Positions 29,701 to 43,322 of a DNA stretch of 64,000 bases are shown here, in pieces (positions within the stretch are counted from its first letter, which is position 1; each line of letters starts with the position of its first letter). The stretch is from positions 1,178,001 to 1,242,000 of the forward strand of contig CM000693.1 in NCBI GenBank assembly GCA_000149225.2. The letters run 5' to 3'. The notes beneath the pieces are model-generated. The model was given only the letters and a program-made list of their open reading frames with translations, was not told where the DNA came from and searched no databases. A program made the translations under genes and the position numbers. Origin of the DNA: Lachancea kluyveri NRRL Y-12651 (lineage: Eukaryota > Ascomycota > Saccharomycetes > Saccharomycetales > Saccharomycetaceae).

Positions 29701-31097
29701 ACAAAGTAATTTCCAGCTGGTTGTTAAGAATGAAAATGGTTCACAGAAGACAATTGGCTCCATTCATTACCAAAAACTTGATTCTCAGCTGTGAAAGCAA
29801 TAAAAATTTGAACCATGATACTTTGGCCTACCTTGAACTTGTATCAAACTTTACGTTTTCTGAAATTGACCTTAGAATCGAGACAGTACCTACTGATAAT
29901 CCACACAGGGGAGATTCAAGTTATACTTGCTCAAGATGGGTTTACGGAGATGGCATCGTGACAGTGGAAACCCATAAACCGTCCGGTAAGTCTTTGATCA
30001 CTGTAAGAAAGTCCATAGGCGCTTCTTGCTTCAATCTGTCTCCAGTCAACCCCCCATTCCCACACACGTATGACCTGTTCCCGGATGAAGAACAAGATAG
30101 CAAGGAGCAAACTCCAGATGACACAACTATTTTTACATCGAATAATGTTCTCTTACAATTGTGCTACCGGCCATCAACCAACATTGATAAACCGATACCA
30201 ATTCCTAGTACGGAAACTAGTATCATGAGATCTATTGAAATGTTTGATAAAATACCGGTCGTTGAATTTCACAAGATAGGTATGCTCTACATTGCACCAG
30301 ACCAGACTACGGAGGGTGAAGTCTTGTCCAACACCAGTGGTTCGCATCAGTACCACTGGTTTTTAAAGCAGCTAGGCCACTTCATAAAGCTGAGGGAGGC
30401 TTCAAATTTCTACATTGGTGGTTTAGACCCTGAATCCGATGGAGAATACGCTCTTATTTGGAATGACAAAACCACTCAAGCAATTTTCCACACTGTTACT
30501 TTGATGCCTAACAAAGTTGATGACAAATATCAATCTTTAAAAAAGAGACATATCGGTAACAACTTTGTCAATGTGTTTTATGATGAATCCGGAAATGCCG
30601 ATTTTGAATTCAACTTAGTGAAGAGTCAGTTCAACTTTATCAACATTGCTGTTGAGCCTTGTGAAACATTTGGGAAGAATGAAAAAGGCATCAGTACCCA
30701 CTATAAAGTAACAGCGTACAGGAAAACTGGTGTTCCGGGAATCTTTTCTACATGCCACTTCAAAGTTTTGACTCAAAAAAATGTTGCAAAGTACGTGAGA
30801 CATTTGTCTTTAATAGCAAATACTTTTGCATCAAGTTGGCACAATATGTCCTCCCAAGACTTTTGTTCTACGTGGGCTGCAAGATGTAAACAGCTGTCTA
30901 TGATCAAGCAGCGTGTTGTCAACTATCACAATAAACTAAGGGAAAAAGCAGAAGAAAAGCCAGATACCGGTTCTAACTTCTCGGCCCAATTAACCGAAAA
31001 CGCGGAGAGCTCAGACCATAACCTATTCCACGACTACATTGATGAGAAAAATGATTCTGAGATGTATGTGAAATATGAATTCACTTCATTCACATAA
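26751..31097 (+). CDS. TSC2: Tuberin (TSC2)-like Rheb GTPase-activating protein
   Basis: The product is 1448 residues. The C-terminal part (about 1130-1375) is a RapGAP domain of tuberin type: KKRHIGNNFVNVFYDESG at about 1265, where Asn1270 fits the catalytic Asn thumb, followed by VKSQFNFINIAVEPC, the typical second strand. The long N-terminus is helical repeat-like text, as in tuberin's HEAT-repeat region, and SRWVYGDGIVTVETHKPSGKS precedes the GAP domain as in tuberins. In animals and fission yeast TSC2 with TSC1 inactivates Rheb and so restrains TORC1. S. cerevisiae has no TSC2, so this gene is an ancestral one lost there. It lies whole between HIP1 and SUI2. Whether a TSC1 partner exists cannot be seen here. 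Confidence 0.9.
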   Translation: MPAPTYTNSTSNLRKELFKTFSTAFGANSRTTHRNSPRDPDEEEHRRLLIYNLRNVNSLSQRSQAAEEITRRIREFAADSIPDIWSSSSDLIKPSVSQKTRRIALHLLISCIEYITMSQEVSDNDSIRLAFYLVIMENCSLIKDERSDVDPDLDLFIECLQKLTSNGNRLNQLREPFEDTPSLVQFLDTVFEAILNECVEHESRALINLLCFTTDCIRHDTNFKLNPNCVNSIIQIASHTSNESVLVDCLCAIDALTNKGLVHTNQIGKIVEVMAGSFSISNRLHKQVIVLLLSFLKNDIWPDFCNTLLKLVHGLEKPGATASFLRLLTVLLSSEDFENDYERLKSTIDCKSLCGLFNVVFSSNSILLRSEILRSINMLLDSHLFLDWTKNDHSFWQSTDEKKLGIFPIFKLLLSDEELKEPNKKVITSIYHSLLKIVQKDIYTWIGYTNIQDILSVMLKDQEFFDDELIRYMVKVLEEKVDIFSDSAEIIQMADIMFKSTSCAEVRVSFLRLVEKILRNLVGKRNLDEDKQIKIISSIFCEFQHEIDHVIICAVGELLYNISEYLPLNTLQSLEHSYIDPGFSCNTSGQRKSIVYLSSFSARNSVFDHFKLETITKSFTKSFVWNSSNGSADKCAHYYRKLITIFEFAMRIDSTDLLLIISRALTRIRCSSRGNFYLTQPKNVDGISAALGRNKNLESEIQKHVWSFPEELDYIPPELLERINENVRFKQQQDVTVSSVSIDISLWLSLALQIIDHPSDWEIYSYMLTFLCPQVSNVALFKGYYHLIEAFREMICKHLIEGVPSSLSLPKDLYKGNLHVVYVRNLSPILAYHCYLPKQSSDELVNALLHGLRSWEKPLIPVFHILTVCCYEIPSSIKKFLTPILTQLQTRITSSFVIPTILEFILALSDSPDIISHLTVEEFKRVFAIAFKLIQTSRDLEKRAESESIIHPMRYDKLDAEKLPSTQTFKITTSIAHFFLSLSYKVISSWLLRMKMVHRRQLAPFITKNLILSCESNKNLNHDTLAYLELVSNFTFSEIDLRIETVPTDNPHRGDSSYTCSRWVYGDGIVTVETHKPSGKSLITVRKSIGASCFNLSPVNPPFPHTYDLFPDEEQDSKEQTPDDTTIFTSNNVLLQLCYRPSTNIDKPIPIPSTETSIMRSIEMFDKIPVVEFHKIGMLYIAPDQTTEGEVLSNTSGSHQYHWFLKQLGHFIKLREASNFYIGGLDPESDGEYALIWNDKTTQAIFHTVTLMPNKVDDKYQSLKKRHIGNNFVNVFYDESGNADFEFNLVKSQFNFINIAVEPCETFGKNEKGISTHYKVTAYRKTGVPGIFSTCHFKVLTQKNVAKYVRHLSLIANTFASSWHNMSSQDFCSTWAARCKQLSMIKQRVVNYHNKLREKAEEKPDTGSNFSAQLTENAESSDHNLFHDYIDEKNDSEMYVKYEFTSFT

Positions 31098-31725
31098 CAG
31101 TAAGCTTATGCCTAAACCTATAGTTGTGAAATAGATAAACAATCCGATATGTTCCTCTAAGAATAAAACGCAGTATAGTTACCAAATTTTCCTGAAAGTA
31201 AGTTTACAAAGCAAGGAACAGGAAAAAGAGTAGAATATGACAGATTTGGCCTATACGTGCTGACAATTAAACGTTAACATAGGCCGTTGCGGTGCTGGGG
31301 TAAAAACCTATCAACATACGCTTTCATGCACTATTTAACTTAATGATGCTTTTTTTGTCTAAGCCAACTAAATGACTAGACACAGCACATGAAAGAAGTC
31401 TCATACAAAACCGTGACTAAGCTTTAAACTATAAAGGGCGACCAAAGCATCTAGAGCCATACTAGAGCCTCAGTAGCAGGGTTTAGTCAATTCAAATCTT
31501 GTTCTCCTGGTAGAAACTATATAGCCAATAAATACTGTCACTTTGGATGGAGAGAGCGGCCAACATCATCATATACGTATAATTTACCCGGCTATGTCAC
31601 TTTCGCCTGCTAAGCTTGTGTGAAAAATTTTCAAGAATATCCAGATGGATAATAAGTCTTGAGAATAAGCATAGTTAACATTATACTTAGTTCGATCAAA
31701 ATAACAGAAAGAAGTCCAAAAAAAG
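31098..31725. other. Intergenic upstream of SUI2
   Basis: This 628-base stretch contains no recognisable gene. The last 120 bases are the SUI2 promoter and leader, ending in an A-rich context before the ATG (CCAAAAAAAGATG). Confidence 0.55.
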
Positions 31726-32634
31726 ATGTCTACTTCTAATTGCAGATTCTACGAGAACAAGTATCCAGAAGTTGACGATGTTGTCATGGTCAACGTTCAG
31801 CAAATCGCTGAAATGGGTGCGTATGTTAAGCTATTGGAATACGACAATATCGAAGGTATGGTTTTGTTAAGTGAACTATCCAGAAGACGTATTCGTTCCA
31901 TTCAAAAGTTGATTCGTGTTGGTAAAAACGAAGTTGTTGTCGTTTTACGTGTTGACAAGGAAAAAGGTTACATCGATTTGTCCAAGCGCCGTGTTTCTTC
32001 TGAGGACGTCATCAAGTGTGAAGAGAGATACCAAAAGTCAAAGGCTGTTCACTCTATCCTAAGACATTGTGCCGAAAAGTTTTCCTTTCCATTGGAAGAT
32101 TTGTACAAGAGTGTTGCTTGGCCCTTGAGTCGAAAGTACGGTCATGCATATGACGCTTTCAAACTGTCTATTGTTGAAGACACTGTGTTTGAAGGTGTCG
32201 AACCTCCAAGCAAAGAAATCTTCGAAGAACTACGTCTGTACATTTCTAGGAGATTGACTCCACAAGCCGTTAAGATCAGAGCTGACGTTGAGGTCTCTTG
32301 CTTCAGTTACGAGGGTATCGACGCAATCAAGGATGCGTTGAAATCCGCCGAAGACATGTCTACCGAGCAGATGCAAATCAAAGTCAAACTAGTCGCCGCT
32401 CCTTTATATGTCATTACTACCCAAGCTTTGGAGAAGCAACAAGGTATCGAAGCCTTGGAACAAGCCATTGAAAAAATTACCGAAGTCATTGGTAACTACG
32501 GAGGTGTTTGTAACGTCACCATGCCACCAAAGGCTGTTACAGCAACTGAAGATGCCGAATTGCAAGCATTGTTGGAAAGTAAGGAATTGGAAAACAAGTC
32601 CGATTCTGAGGATGAGGATTCTGATTACGAATGA
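31726..32634 (+). CDS. SUI2: Translation initiation factor eIF2 alpha
   Basis: The product is 302 residues, against 304 in S. cerevisiae. As part of eIF2 it delivers initiator tRNA to the small ribosomal subunit. An S1-type RNA-binding fold opens the protein (about residues 15-90). The regulatory site is intact: in LLSELSRRRIRSI the serine at codon 52 is the Gcn2 target called Ser51 after Met removal, and RRRIRS follows it. The helical middle and alpha-beta C-terminal domain match (YVITTQALEKQQGIEAL), and the acidic tail DSEDEDSDYE carries probable CK2 sites. Codon use is strongly biased, in keeping with high expression. Confidence 0.97.
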   Translation: MSTSNCRFYENKYPEVDDVVMVNVQQIAEMGAYVKLLEYDNIEGMVLLSELSRRRIRSIQKLIRVGKNEVVVVLRVDKEKGYIDLSKRRVSSEDVIKCEERYQKSKAVHSILRHCAEKFSFPLEDLYKSVAWPLSRKYGHAYDAFKLSIVEDTVFEGVEPPSKEIFEELRLYISRRLTPQAVKIRADVEVSCFSYEGIDAIKDALKSAEDMSTEQMQIKVKLVAAPLYVITTQALEKQQGIEALEQAIEKITEVIGNYGGVCNVTMPPKAVTATEDAELQALLESKELENKSDSEDEDSDYE

Positions 32635-33309
32635 GAGGAAGCTCTTTGATAACAGATGCATCTACCAACTTGTACATTAAATGAAGAAGGTGAATTGGGA
32701 AGAAAAGAAGGAGAAATACTAATAAAGATATAGCGATTACTGCTTTATATGCCAAAGGAAATTACCAAGGGATTAATGTATACACGTATTTGTCCATACG
32801 TATATAAATATTTTTTTTGTGTTATTTCTTCCAGTTTCATATACGAATAAAAAAAAACCCATTGCCATTCAAATACGTAGAGATACTGCCAGGTTTTGAG
32901 TTCAAATTAGGCCAAGAGAAGAACATCTTTGGCCCTTCTTCGCCAGAAGAGCAGCATGGTTTTGCAGAGAAAACGATAGCTCTGGAAAAGCAAGTGTGTA
33001 TAAGACATATATGGAGAAATCACCAATATTTCCATCAAAGAGTTCCCATTAATATGACTATTGCGCTCCTCCGTAGTTTTGCCGGTTTTGCCAGTTTCCT
33101 ACTTAGGGATAAGATGTAGATACATAAAAAAAAGGGATACTCTTTTGCCACGGAGAATCCAAGAACACATACATGAACAGGATAGCAACTACTCGCATTT
33201 TTTCTCCCTTCCTTTTTCACTCTTTCTCCTCTTTCTTCACCACTGCCATTTTTCAACCCAACCCAATCGATCCCGAATAAAGAAAAGAAGGATATCGTTA
33301 TCAATCATC
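32635..33309. other. Intergenic between SUI2 and MHO1
   Basis: This stretch of 675 bases is open in the MHO1 frame for its last 249 bases but without an ATG that the family supports. It carries pyrimidine-rich (CT) tracts at 33190-33240, a common feature of yeast leaders. No gene is seen. Confidence 0.55.
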
Positions 33310-34314
33310 ATGTCAGTTCGTCCAGCAACACACGCAGGGTCTTGGTATTCATCGTCGCCAGCAAAATTATCATCACAACTATCAAACTTCTTGGGGAATG
33401 GAGCTCCGGTTAGTGGCGCAAGGATTATAGTGAGTCCTCATGCAGGCTATACATATTGCGGTCCAACAATGGGAAAAGCATATGCTTCCTTAGACTTGAG
33501 TCGAGTGAAGCGTTTATTTGTGTTAGGGCCATCTCACCATGTCTATTTCAAGAACAAGGCACTGGTGTCAAATTATGCATACGTGGAGACACCTTTAGGT
33601 AACTTAAAAGTGGATCACGAAGTGATCCATGAGCTTTTACAGATGGAGCTTGTAGCAGAAACAGAACTTGTTAAACATGAGCGTAAAATATTTGCAAAAA
33701 TGGATCATGAGACAGACCAGGACGAACATTCTTTAGAGATGCAATTTCCTATGATTTACCAGACTTTAATGCACCGCAATATTTCACCAGAAGGAGTTAG
33801 TATTGTTCCAATTATGATCTCACATAACTCCACCAAGATCGACTACTTGTTGGGTAAAACTCTGGAGCCATTTTTGAGAGATGCAGGTAATTGTTTCATT
33901 GTAAGCAGTGACTTTTGCCACTGGGGTCGCCGGTTTAATTATACTGGTTATGTTGGAGACAGACAAGACGTCGTCGATGCAATGGAAGAAAACACAGAGA
34001 TCGAGATGCTGACGCTGAGAAGTAAGCTAGCACACCATCAAGTTCCGATTCATAAATCAATCGAGATTTTGGATAAGTTTGGTATGGAGTTATTGAGCAG
34101 GAGTGAGGGCGATAAGTACGAAACTTGGAAGGAATATTTGGAGGTGACTGGAAACACGATTTGTGGTGAAAAGCCACTTGGAGTGTTGCTTTGCTCCTTG
34201 AGTTACATGGGCAAGGGAAAAAGTTTCCATTGGTGTGGATACTCCCAAAGTAGTGAGGTAAAAAGTGTCATGGAAAGCAGCGTTAGTTATGGATCTGGTT
34301 ATTGCGTTTTATGA
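33310..34314 (+). CDS. MHO1: MEMO1-family protein Mho1
   Basis: The product is 334 residues, against 338 for S. cerevisiae YJR008W. MEMO proteins share the fold of class III ring-cleaving dioxygenases, and human MEMO1 links ErbB2 signalling to microtubules and binds metal. The start at 33310 gives the family N-terminus MSVRPATHAGSWYSSSP. Putative metal or active-site residues are visible in SPHAGYTYCGPTMG, LGPSHHVYF and VSSDFCHWGRRF. It follows SUI2 in the same orientation, as in S. cerevisiae (YJR007W-YJR008W). Confidence 0.94.
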   Translation: MSVRPATHAGSWYSSSPAKLSSQLSNFLGNGAPVSGARIIVSPHAGYTYCGPTMGKAYASLDLSRVKRLFVLGPSHHVYFKNKALVSNYAYVETPLGNLKVDHEVIHELLQMELVAETELVKHERKIFAKMDHETDQDEHSLEMQFPMIYQTLMHRNISPEGVSIVPIMISHNSTKIDYLLGKTLEPFLRDAGNCFIVSSDFCHWGRRFNYTGYVGDRQDVVDAMEENTEIEMLTLRSKLAHHQVPIHKSIEILDKFGMELLSRSEGDKYETWKEYLEVTGNTICGEKPLGVLLCSLSYMGKGKSFHWCGYSQSSEVKSVMESSVSYGSGYCVL

Positions 34315-36336
34315 GGTAGGAGAATATCAAGTCAAGCTATATATATGCAACTTATACATGCGTGTCCATCATTGCCTCTTTAGGGTTAACACAGGAAGAT
34401 GCTTCTCTAATTTCAGTGTACCGTATATACGTTTAATGGTAGACCAGTATTATCTCTGCCATACGATACTAAGGAGTCTATGCATGATTGAGAAGTATTC
34501 TGGACTTGGAATATCGACTGCTCTACTTTTAATGTACCAATCTGGATAAAGGAACAGGCAGATATATATGATCAGTGGGCCAATTGTCTCAACCAGACAA
34601 AAAAAAGTAAAACAAAATCAAGAGATAAGGCTTACCAACTCCAATAGCTTGTTTAAGAAATACACTCCTCCCAGTTTCACTTTATTTTGCTAACTTTCCT
34701 CTTGGGCTAGAGTTAAACTACTTGTTTCCCCTTTAGCGTTCGACCGTAACAACCTCACGATCAATAAATAATGTCTATATTTCTCACAAAGCTGTTGAAT
34801 CTTCGGGTTACAGCTATATACTTCTGTTATTCTGTAAGTCGTCTTTATTTCTTGTGTGCTTAAAAGTATACTTCCGAAAGATGTTGTCCCAAAGCGCCTG
34901 ATCGCCCCAAAACGTATTGCCCTAATTCTAATATACATATCGCAATAAGTAAGCAGACCCTAAAGGTATATGTATATATGGATATGCGTATATGTATGTA
35001 ACAGAATATCCATAGCTCTGTACCATCCACTGTACACCACTATGGTACATAGGGTCCAAAAGCCATTGCAAAAATACACAGGTTTAACTGAAAGGTACCA
35101 GCAAAACGCCGTCATTGTTAACTTATTACGAGGTCAGCTTTGAGAAACCATGCAAAACTTAGAATTGCCATCGTAAGGTAAGTGTATGTGATAATCGATG
35201 TCTATGAAGAAACGAGAAAAATGGAAAGAAAAAAAAAAAAAAAAAAAGAGGACAAGGATTAGATGTATTTTTGATGTTCATTAAATCATTATATAACAGT
35301 ATAAAGCTTCCCTTGAAATTATCTTGCATATCTTTCAGACCAATCACCACTTTGTTGATCTTAAGAAATGGGTTTATCACGTCAGCAAGTTTATATTTCC
35401 TTGGCGTTTGTACCTGCGTTTCTGACTTTGCTCTGGTATTTTATGGAAAAGAAGTATAAATAAAGATACGATTGTACTGTAAAAATGCTCAGCTAAAAAG
35501 TTTACATACTTTTTTTTCCTTTTCTCTTTCAATCTACGTTCTAAAATGTATTTTAGGGTCCCGTCATAGTGATGTAGTGTCGCAAAACATTGTATTGGTG
35601 TGCGAACATTAGTTATAGTTGGCCTTAAAGCATCTGGTTAGTTTCTTGGAGACAATTTTTAAAAAAAAAATCCCTTACTGATTGCTGTTCTAAAATTCCT
35701 ATCCAATGTTTCTCTAATTTGTCGTTTAAATCTTGGTTTGCCAGCTCTCTCATATGCCTGTAAACCATATCACTGCACACGAAAAACATTGGTATCCCAA
35801 CCTTCCTCATGTTTCTTGCCCAAGTGGCCACTTACAACAAGCTCATTCGAAATATTGGGAATATCTAGAGAAACTTCATCACCTATGGCTGGCCCATTCG
35901 GGGTCTTTTCTTGACCAGAATACAAGAAATCGAAGTAGAACGAAACATAGCCTCCTAGACACTCCCTCTGTTATGCAGAGTCTATAGATAATCCTATCAC
36001 ATAAGACGTACATTTGGTCACACAGCACAGATTGTTACATGTCGATACACCCAACGATGCTACAAGATACATCTTTAACAAAACTCTAACAACTTTGCAC
36101 TACCACATCAAAATCGGGGGCCAGTATAGTCATTCTTGACAAGAAGGCCAACAACAGCTACTCTTATCCTCGAACGTAAAAAAAAAAAGGGTTTATTTCA
36201 TTAAAAACCTCCTATTTAATAAAAAGAAAAAAAAATTGTGTTTATTTCATAGATGAAACGTAAAGAAAGAAGTTAAAAAAAAGTACAACTCAACATTTCG
36301 CTAGCGAAAGGTTTGTAGAGATTTGTAAACTTATAC
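34315..36336. other. Long intergenic stretch between convergent MHO1 and TDH
   Basis: This is 2022 bases with no accepted gene. It has an 18-base A run at 35229-35246 and (TA)n text near 34965-34995. A possible gene relic at 35622-35995 is listed separately. Near the TDH end, two copies of GTTTATTTCAT occur (about 36191-36201 and 36239-36249), probably part of its 3' end signals. Confidence 0.5.
35622..35995 (-). pseudogene. Possible relic of an unidentified gene
   Basis: On the minus strand two frames look protein-like in succession. One, open from about 35995, reads GGYVSFYFDFLYSG and later SGHLGKKHEEGWDTN. The other ends at 35625 and reads MVYRHMRELANQDL and LEKHWIGILEQQSV. They overlap near 35770-35830 and together would give about 115 residues. 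Neither has a plausible ATG start for the full length and I do not recognise a family. It may be a decayed gene with a frameshift near 35765, or chance. Confidence 0.25.
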
Positions 36337-39556
<3,220 letters not shown>

Positions 39557-39772
39557 ATGAATAACTCTGAACAATTCAGCTGTGGTAGATCTGGTACTTT
39601 ACTTATTAATGGTACAAACGCTGCACCAGGTGACTTTTACAATTGCAGCTACCAACAAGGTTATGATGAAGGAGTCACCAGCTCTGCTTCGACGCTTAAA
39701 CGTGGGCGCTTTGCCACTTACCTCATCGCTTGCGTGCTGTTACTCGAAATTGTTACTGTGACTGTAATATAA
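39557..39772 (+). CDS. Small predicted membrane protein, family unknown
   Basis: An ATG-started frame of 71 codons has a TATA-like TATAAATAGA about 70 bases upstream (39488-39497) and an A-rich leader (AAATAACGATG), which argues for real transcription. The product has a polar N-terminal part with two cysteines (FSCGRSG, YNCSYQQG), a short basic step (LKRGRF) and one strong membrane segment at the end (TYLIACVLLLEIVTVTVI). I do not recognise the family. The stop TAA at 39770-39772 is followed in the same frame by another 95 sense codons, so the gene may be longer or broken; see the next entry. Confidence 0.35.
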   Translation: MNNSEQFSCGRSGTLLINGTNAAPGDFYNCSYQQGYDEGVTSSASTLKRGRFATYLIACVLLLEIVTVTVI

Positions 39773-40060
39773 ACTGACAGTAATCCACCGGATCATGTGG
39801 TTGAGCCCAAGAATAGCTTAGTTGTTAGCGACTGTGATTTTGATACACTAGTTATTACCACCATAGACTTACTGGTCGATAATGACTACATGCCGGTCAA
39901 TTCCTCAACAGGAAAAGTGTGCGGAAATTTTCGGTTTTTCAGGAATCGCACTCTAGCGAAAAGATTGGATAGTTTGTGTGCGTGGTATCGTTGTGATATT
40001 TATCAAATGGCACAAGGAAATGATTGGACTTTTCCGTGGTATTACCAGCATGATTAAAAT
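39773..40060 (+). other. Open frame continuing after the small membrane ORF
   Basis: The reading frame of the preceding ORF stays open after its stop for 95 codons, to TAA. It contains two further acidic-hydrophobic stretches (VSDCDFDTLVITTIDLL), an N-glycosylation-type NSS, four cysteines and a Trp/Tyr-rich end (NDWTFPWYYQH). There is no good ATG of its own near the beginning. Either the two parts belong to one gene, or this is a decayed 3' half. Family unknown. Confidence 0.3.
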
Positions 40061-41121
40061 ATATAAATGAAAAGATAACTACAGTACAAATCAAAAGACT
40101 TGATAAATGTGCACAAATTGAGCCATGCGTAATAATAATACGTAGTCCCAATGTAATTGCGCGAAATTGACCCATTGAAAGACAAGAATATCTAAAGACA
40201 CTAGACGGAATCAGGAAAGTACGTTCTCAAATACCGGTCAGTGACACGCGAACTTGTCTCAAGCAATCCACTATCAAGCAGTTTAGCTTTGAACGTACAT
40301 TGCATCGTTTTTCTTCGTTGACCCATAGTGAAGCAGATCGACCGATGGGCCAGATTATAACGCACATTGTTAAAAAAAACGTGCTTATCCTAACCTAGAC
40401 GCACGGCCCATAAGATCCAATCACCACTTCACCTTAAGGGAGGGCGACTTCATTAGCTGTAATGGCAAGGAAACGAATTTCGCTAGAAACATCAAAATCA
40501 CAGAGAGCTCCAGTGCCTAATTTTAGTTCAAGATGGAATCTCCTAGTAGTCGCATTCCGTTGTACACAGATCAGTGTTGTGCCATACCAATTTTTACAGA
40601 AGTCAACAATGAGGTGAAAAAAAATAGCGATCGAAATTCCGTGTCAAATATGATAAAATGACAAAGAAGCTAATTGTAAGACTCTGTCTGGGTGAAGAGT
40701 ATGAACTCCAGAGTTACACTTTCTTTCACTCATTACGGTGCTTGTGTTCCAACAACCAGGCAGTACAGCCGTGTCCATGCATGTGCTAACAAAAAAAAAA
40801 AGAAGTCACAATCATCCAGTGTCTTTTTTTTCTTGCGCCAGGGAACCACTCGTGCACCCTGTTAACTTTAAATGTTTCGGTTTCATCTCGATATCTCTAT
40901 TGCACCAATGGAAGATAAGTAAACAGTCGTCTTTTTTAACGAAACATGATTCGTTTTTTGTAGGACCCACTCTCACCGAACTGAAATCAACAAAAAAAAA
41001 AATCGGAAAATAACAATAGATAACAGATAGTCATCTCTGACTGTGTCTCCCACTTCTTCAGCCACCCATCCTACTCATTAAAACCGTGATTTGTGGAGTA
41101 ATAACGTCTAATTATCTCAAA

Positions 41122-41129
41122 AAACTGTG
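41122..41129 (+). promoter_or_regulatory. Met31/Met32-type site AAACTGTG
   Basis: AAACTGTG matches the core of the Met31/Met32 site and lies 59 bases before the first TCACGTGA in the MET3 promoter, a layout typical of S. cerevisiae sulfur genes. Confidence 0.65.
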
Positions 41130-41187
41130 CCTGTGCAAGCTTTTTGTGCTAAAAAGTTCCCTCACTCTGTCTCTTCGCTGTTTCTAA

Positions 41188-41195
41188 TCACGTGA
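41188..41195. promoter_or_regulatory. Cbf1/Met4 site TCACGTGA, copy 1
   Basis: This is a perfect palindromic TCACGTGA, 240 bases before the MET3 start. Cbf1 with Met4-Met28 binds this sequence in S. cerevisiae MET promoters. Confidence 0.85.
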
Positions 41196-41212
41196 AATTG
41201 TAAAATTTAACA

Positions 41213-41220
41213 TCACGTGA
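41213..41220. promoter_or_regulatory. Cbf1/Met4 site TCACGTGA, copy 2
   Basis: The second perfect copy starts 25 bases after the first. The RYAAT-like ATTTAACA between the copies may help recruit Met28. Confidence 0.85.
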
Positions 41221-41332
41221 TCTTCGGCCTGCCTCGCGAAGCACATAAAGCCTTCACAATGCCACACCTTTTTTTTTTTTTTTTCTGGTTGAGTCTCTCG
41301 AGGAAGAGAATTTTGAAACATATTTTATATAA

Positions 41333-42955
<1,623 letters not shown>

Positions 42956-43322
42956 ATAAGGAGAAAAAAGTTTCCATTTATCTAGCTTACGTGTGTATAT
43001 GTATTTAAAATTTAATTTCTTTTCAGTGCATATTTTTTAAAAAAAACGTATTGGCTTTGACATGATTTATTGTATTAGGCCCTACCGTAACGTTTTTCCA
43101 ATGGCACAGGTATTTGTGAATTTTTCATTCTGTTGAAGAAAAAAAAACAAACTCGTTTGACATTTAACATTAATTCGTTTTTCAGGTATTGATATGTATA
43201 CGTGTTTGTGGATGATATAGATATTCCGTATTTTTTTTTTTCATTCCCTTATAAATTAAAGAAAAAAAGAAAAAGAAAAAGGGAAAAACAAAACATAAAG
43301 AATGTTCTATTATGTTGTTCTC
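42956..43322. other. Convergent 3' region MET3 / PDX1
   Basis: These 367 bases are very AT-rich, with TATGTA and TTTTTTATA-type end-formation signals for both genes. No gene is seen. Confidence 0.6.
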
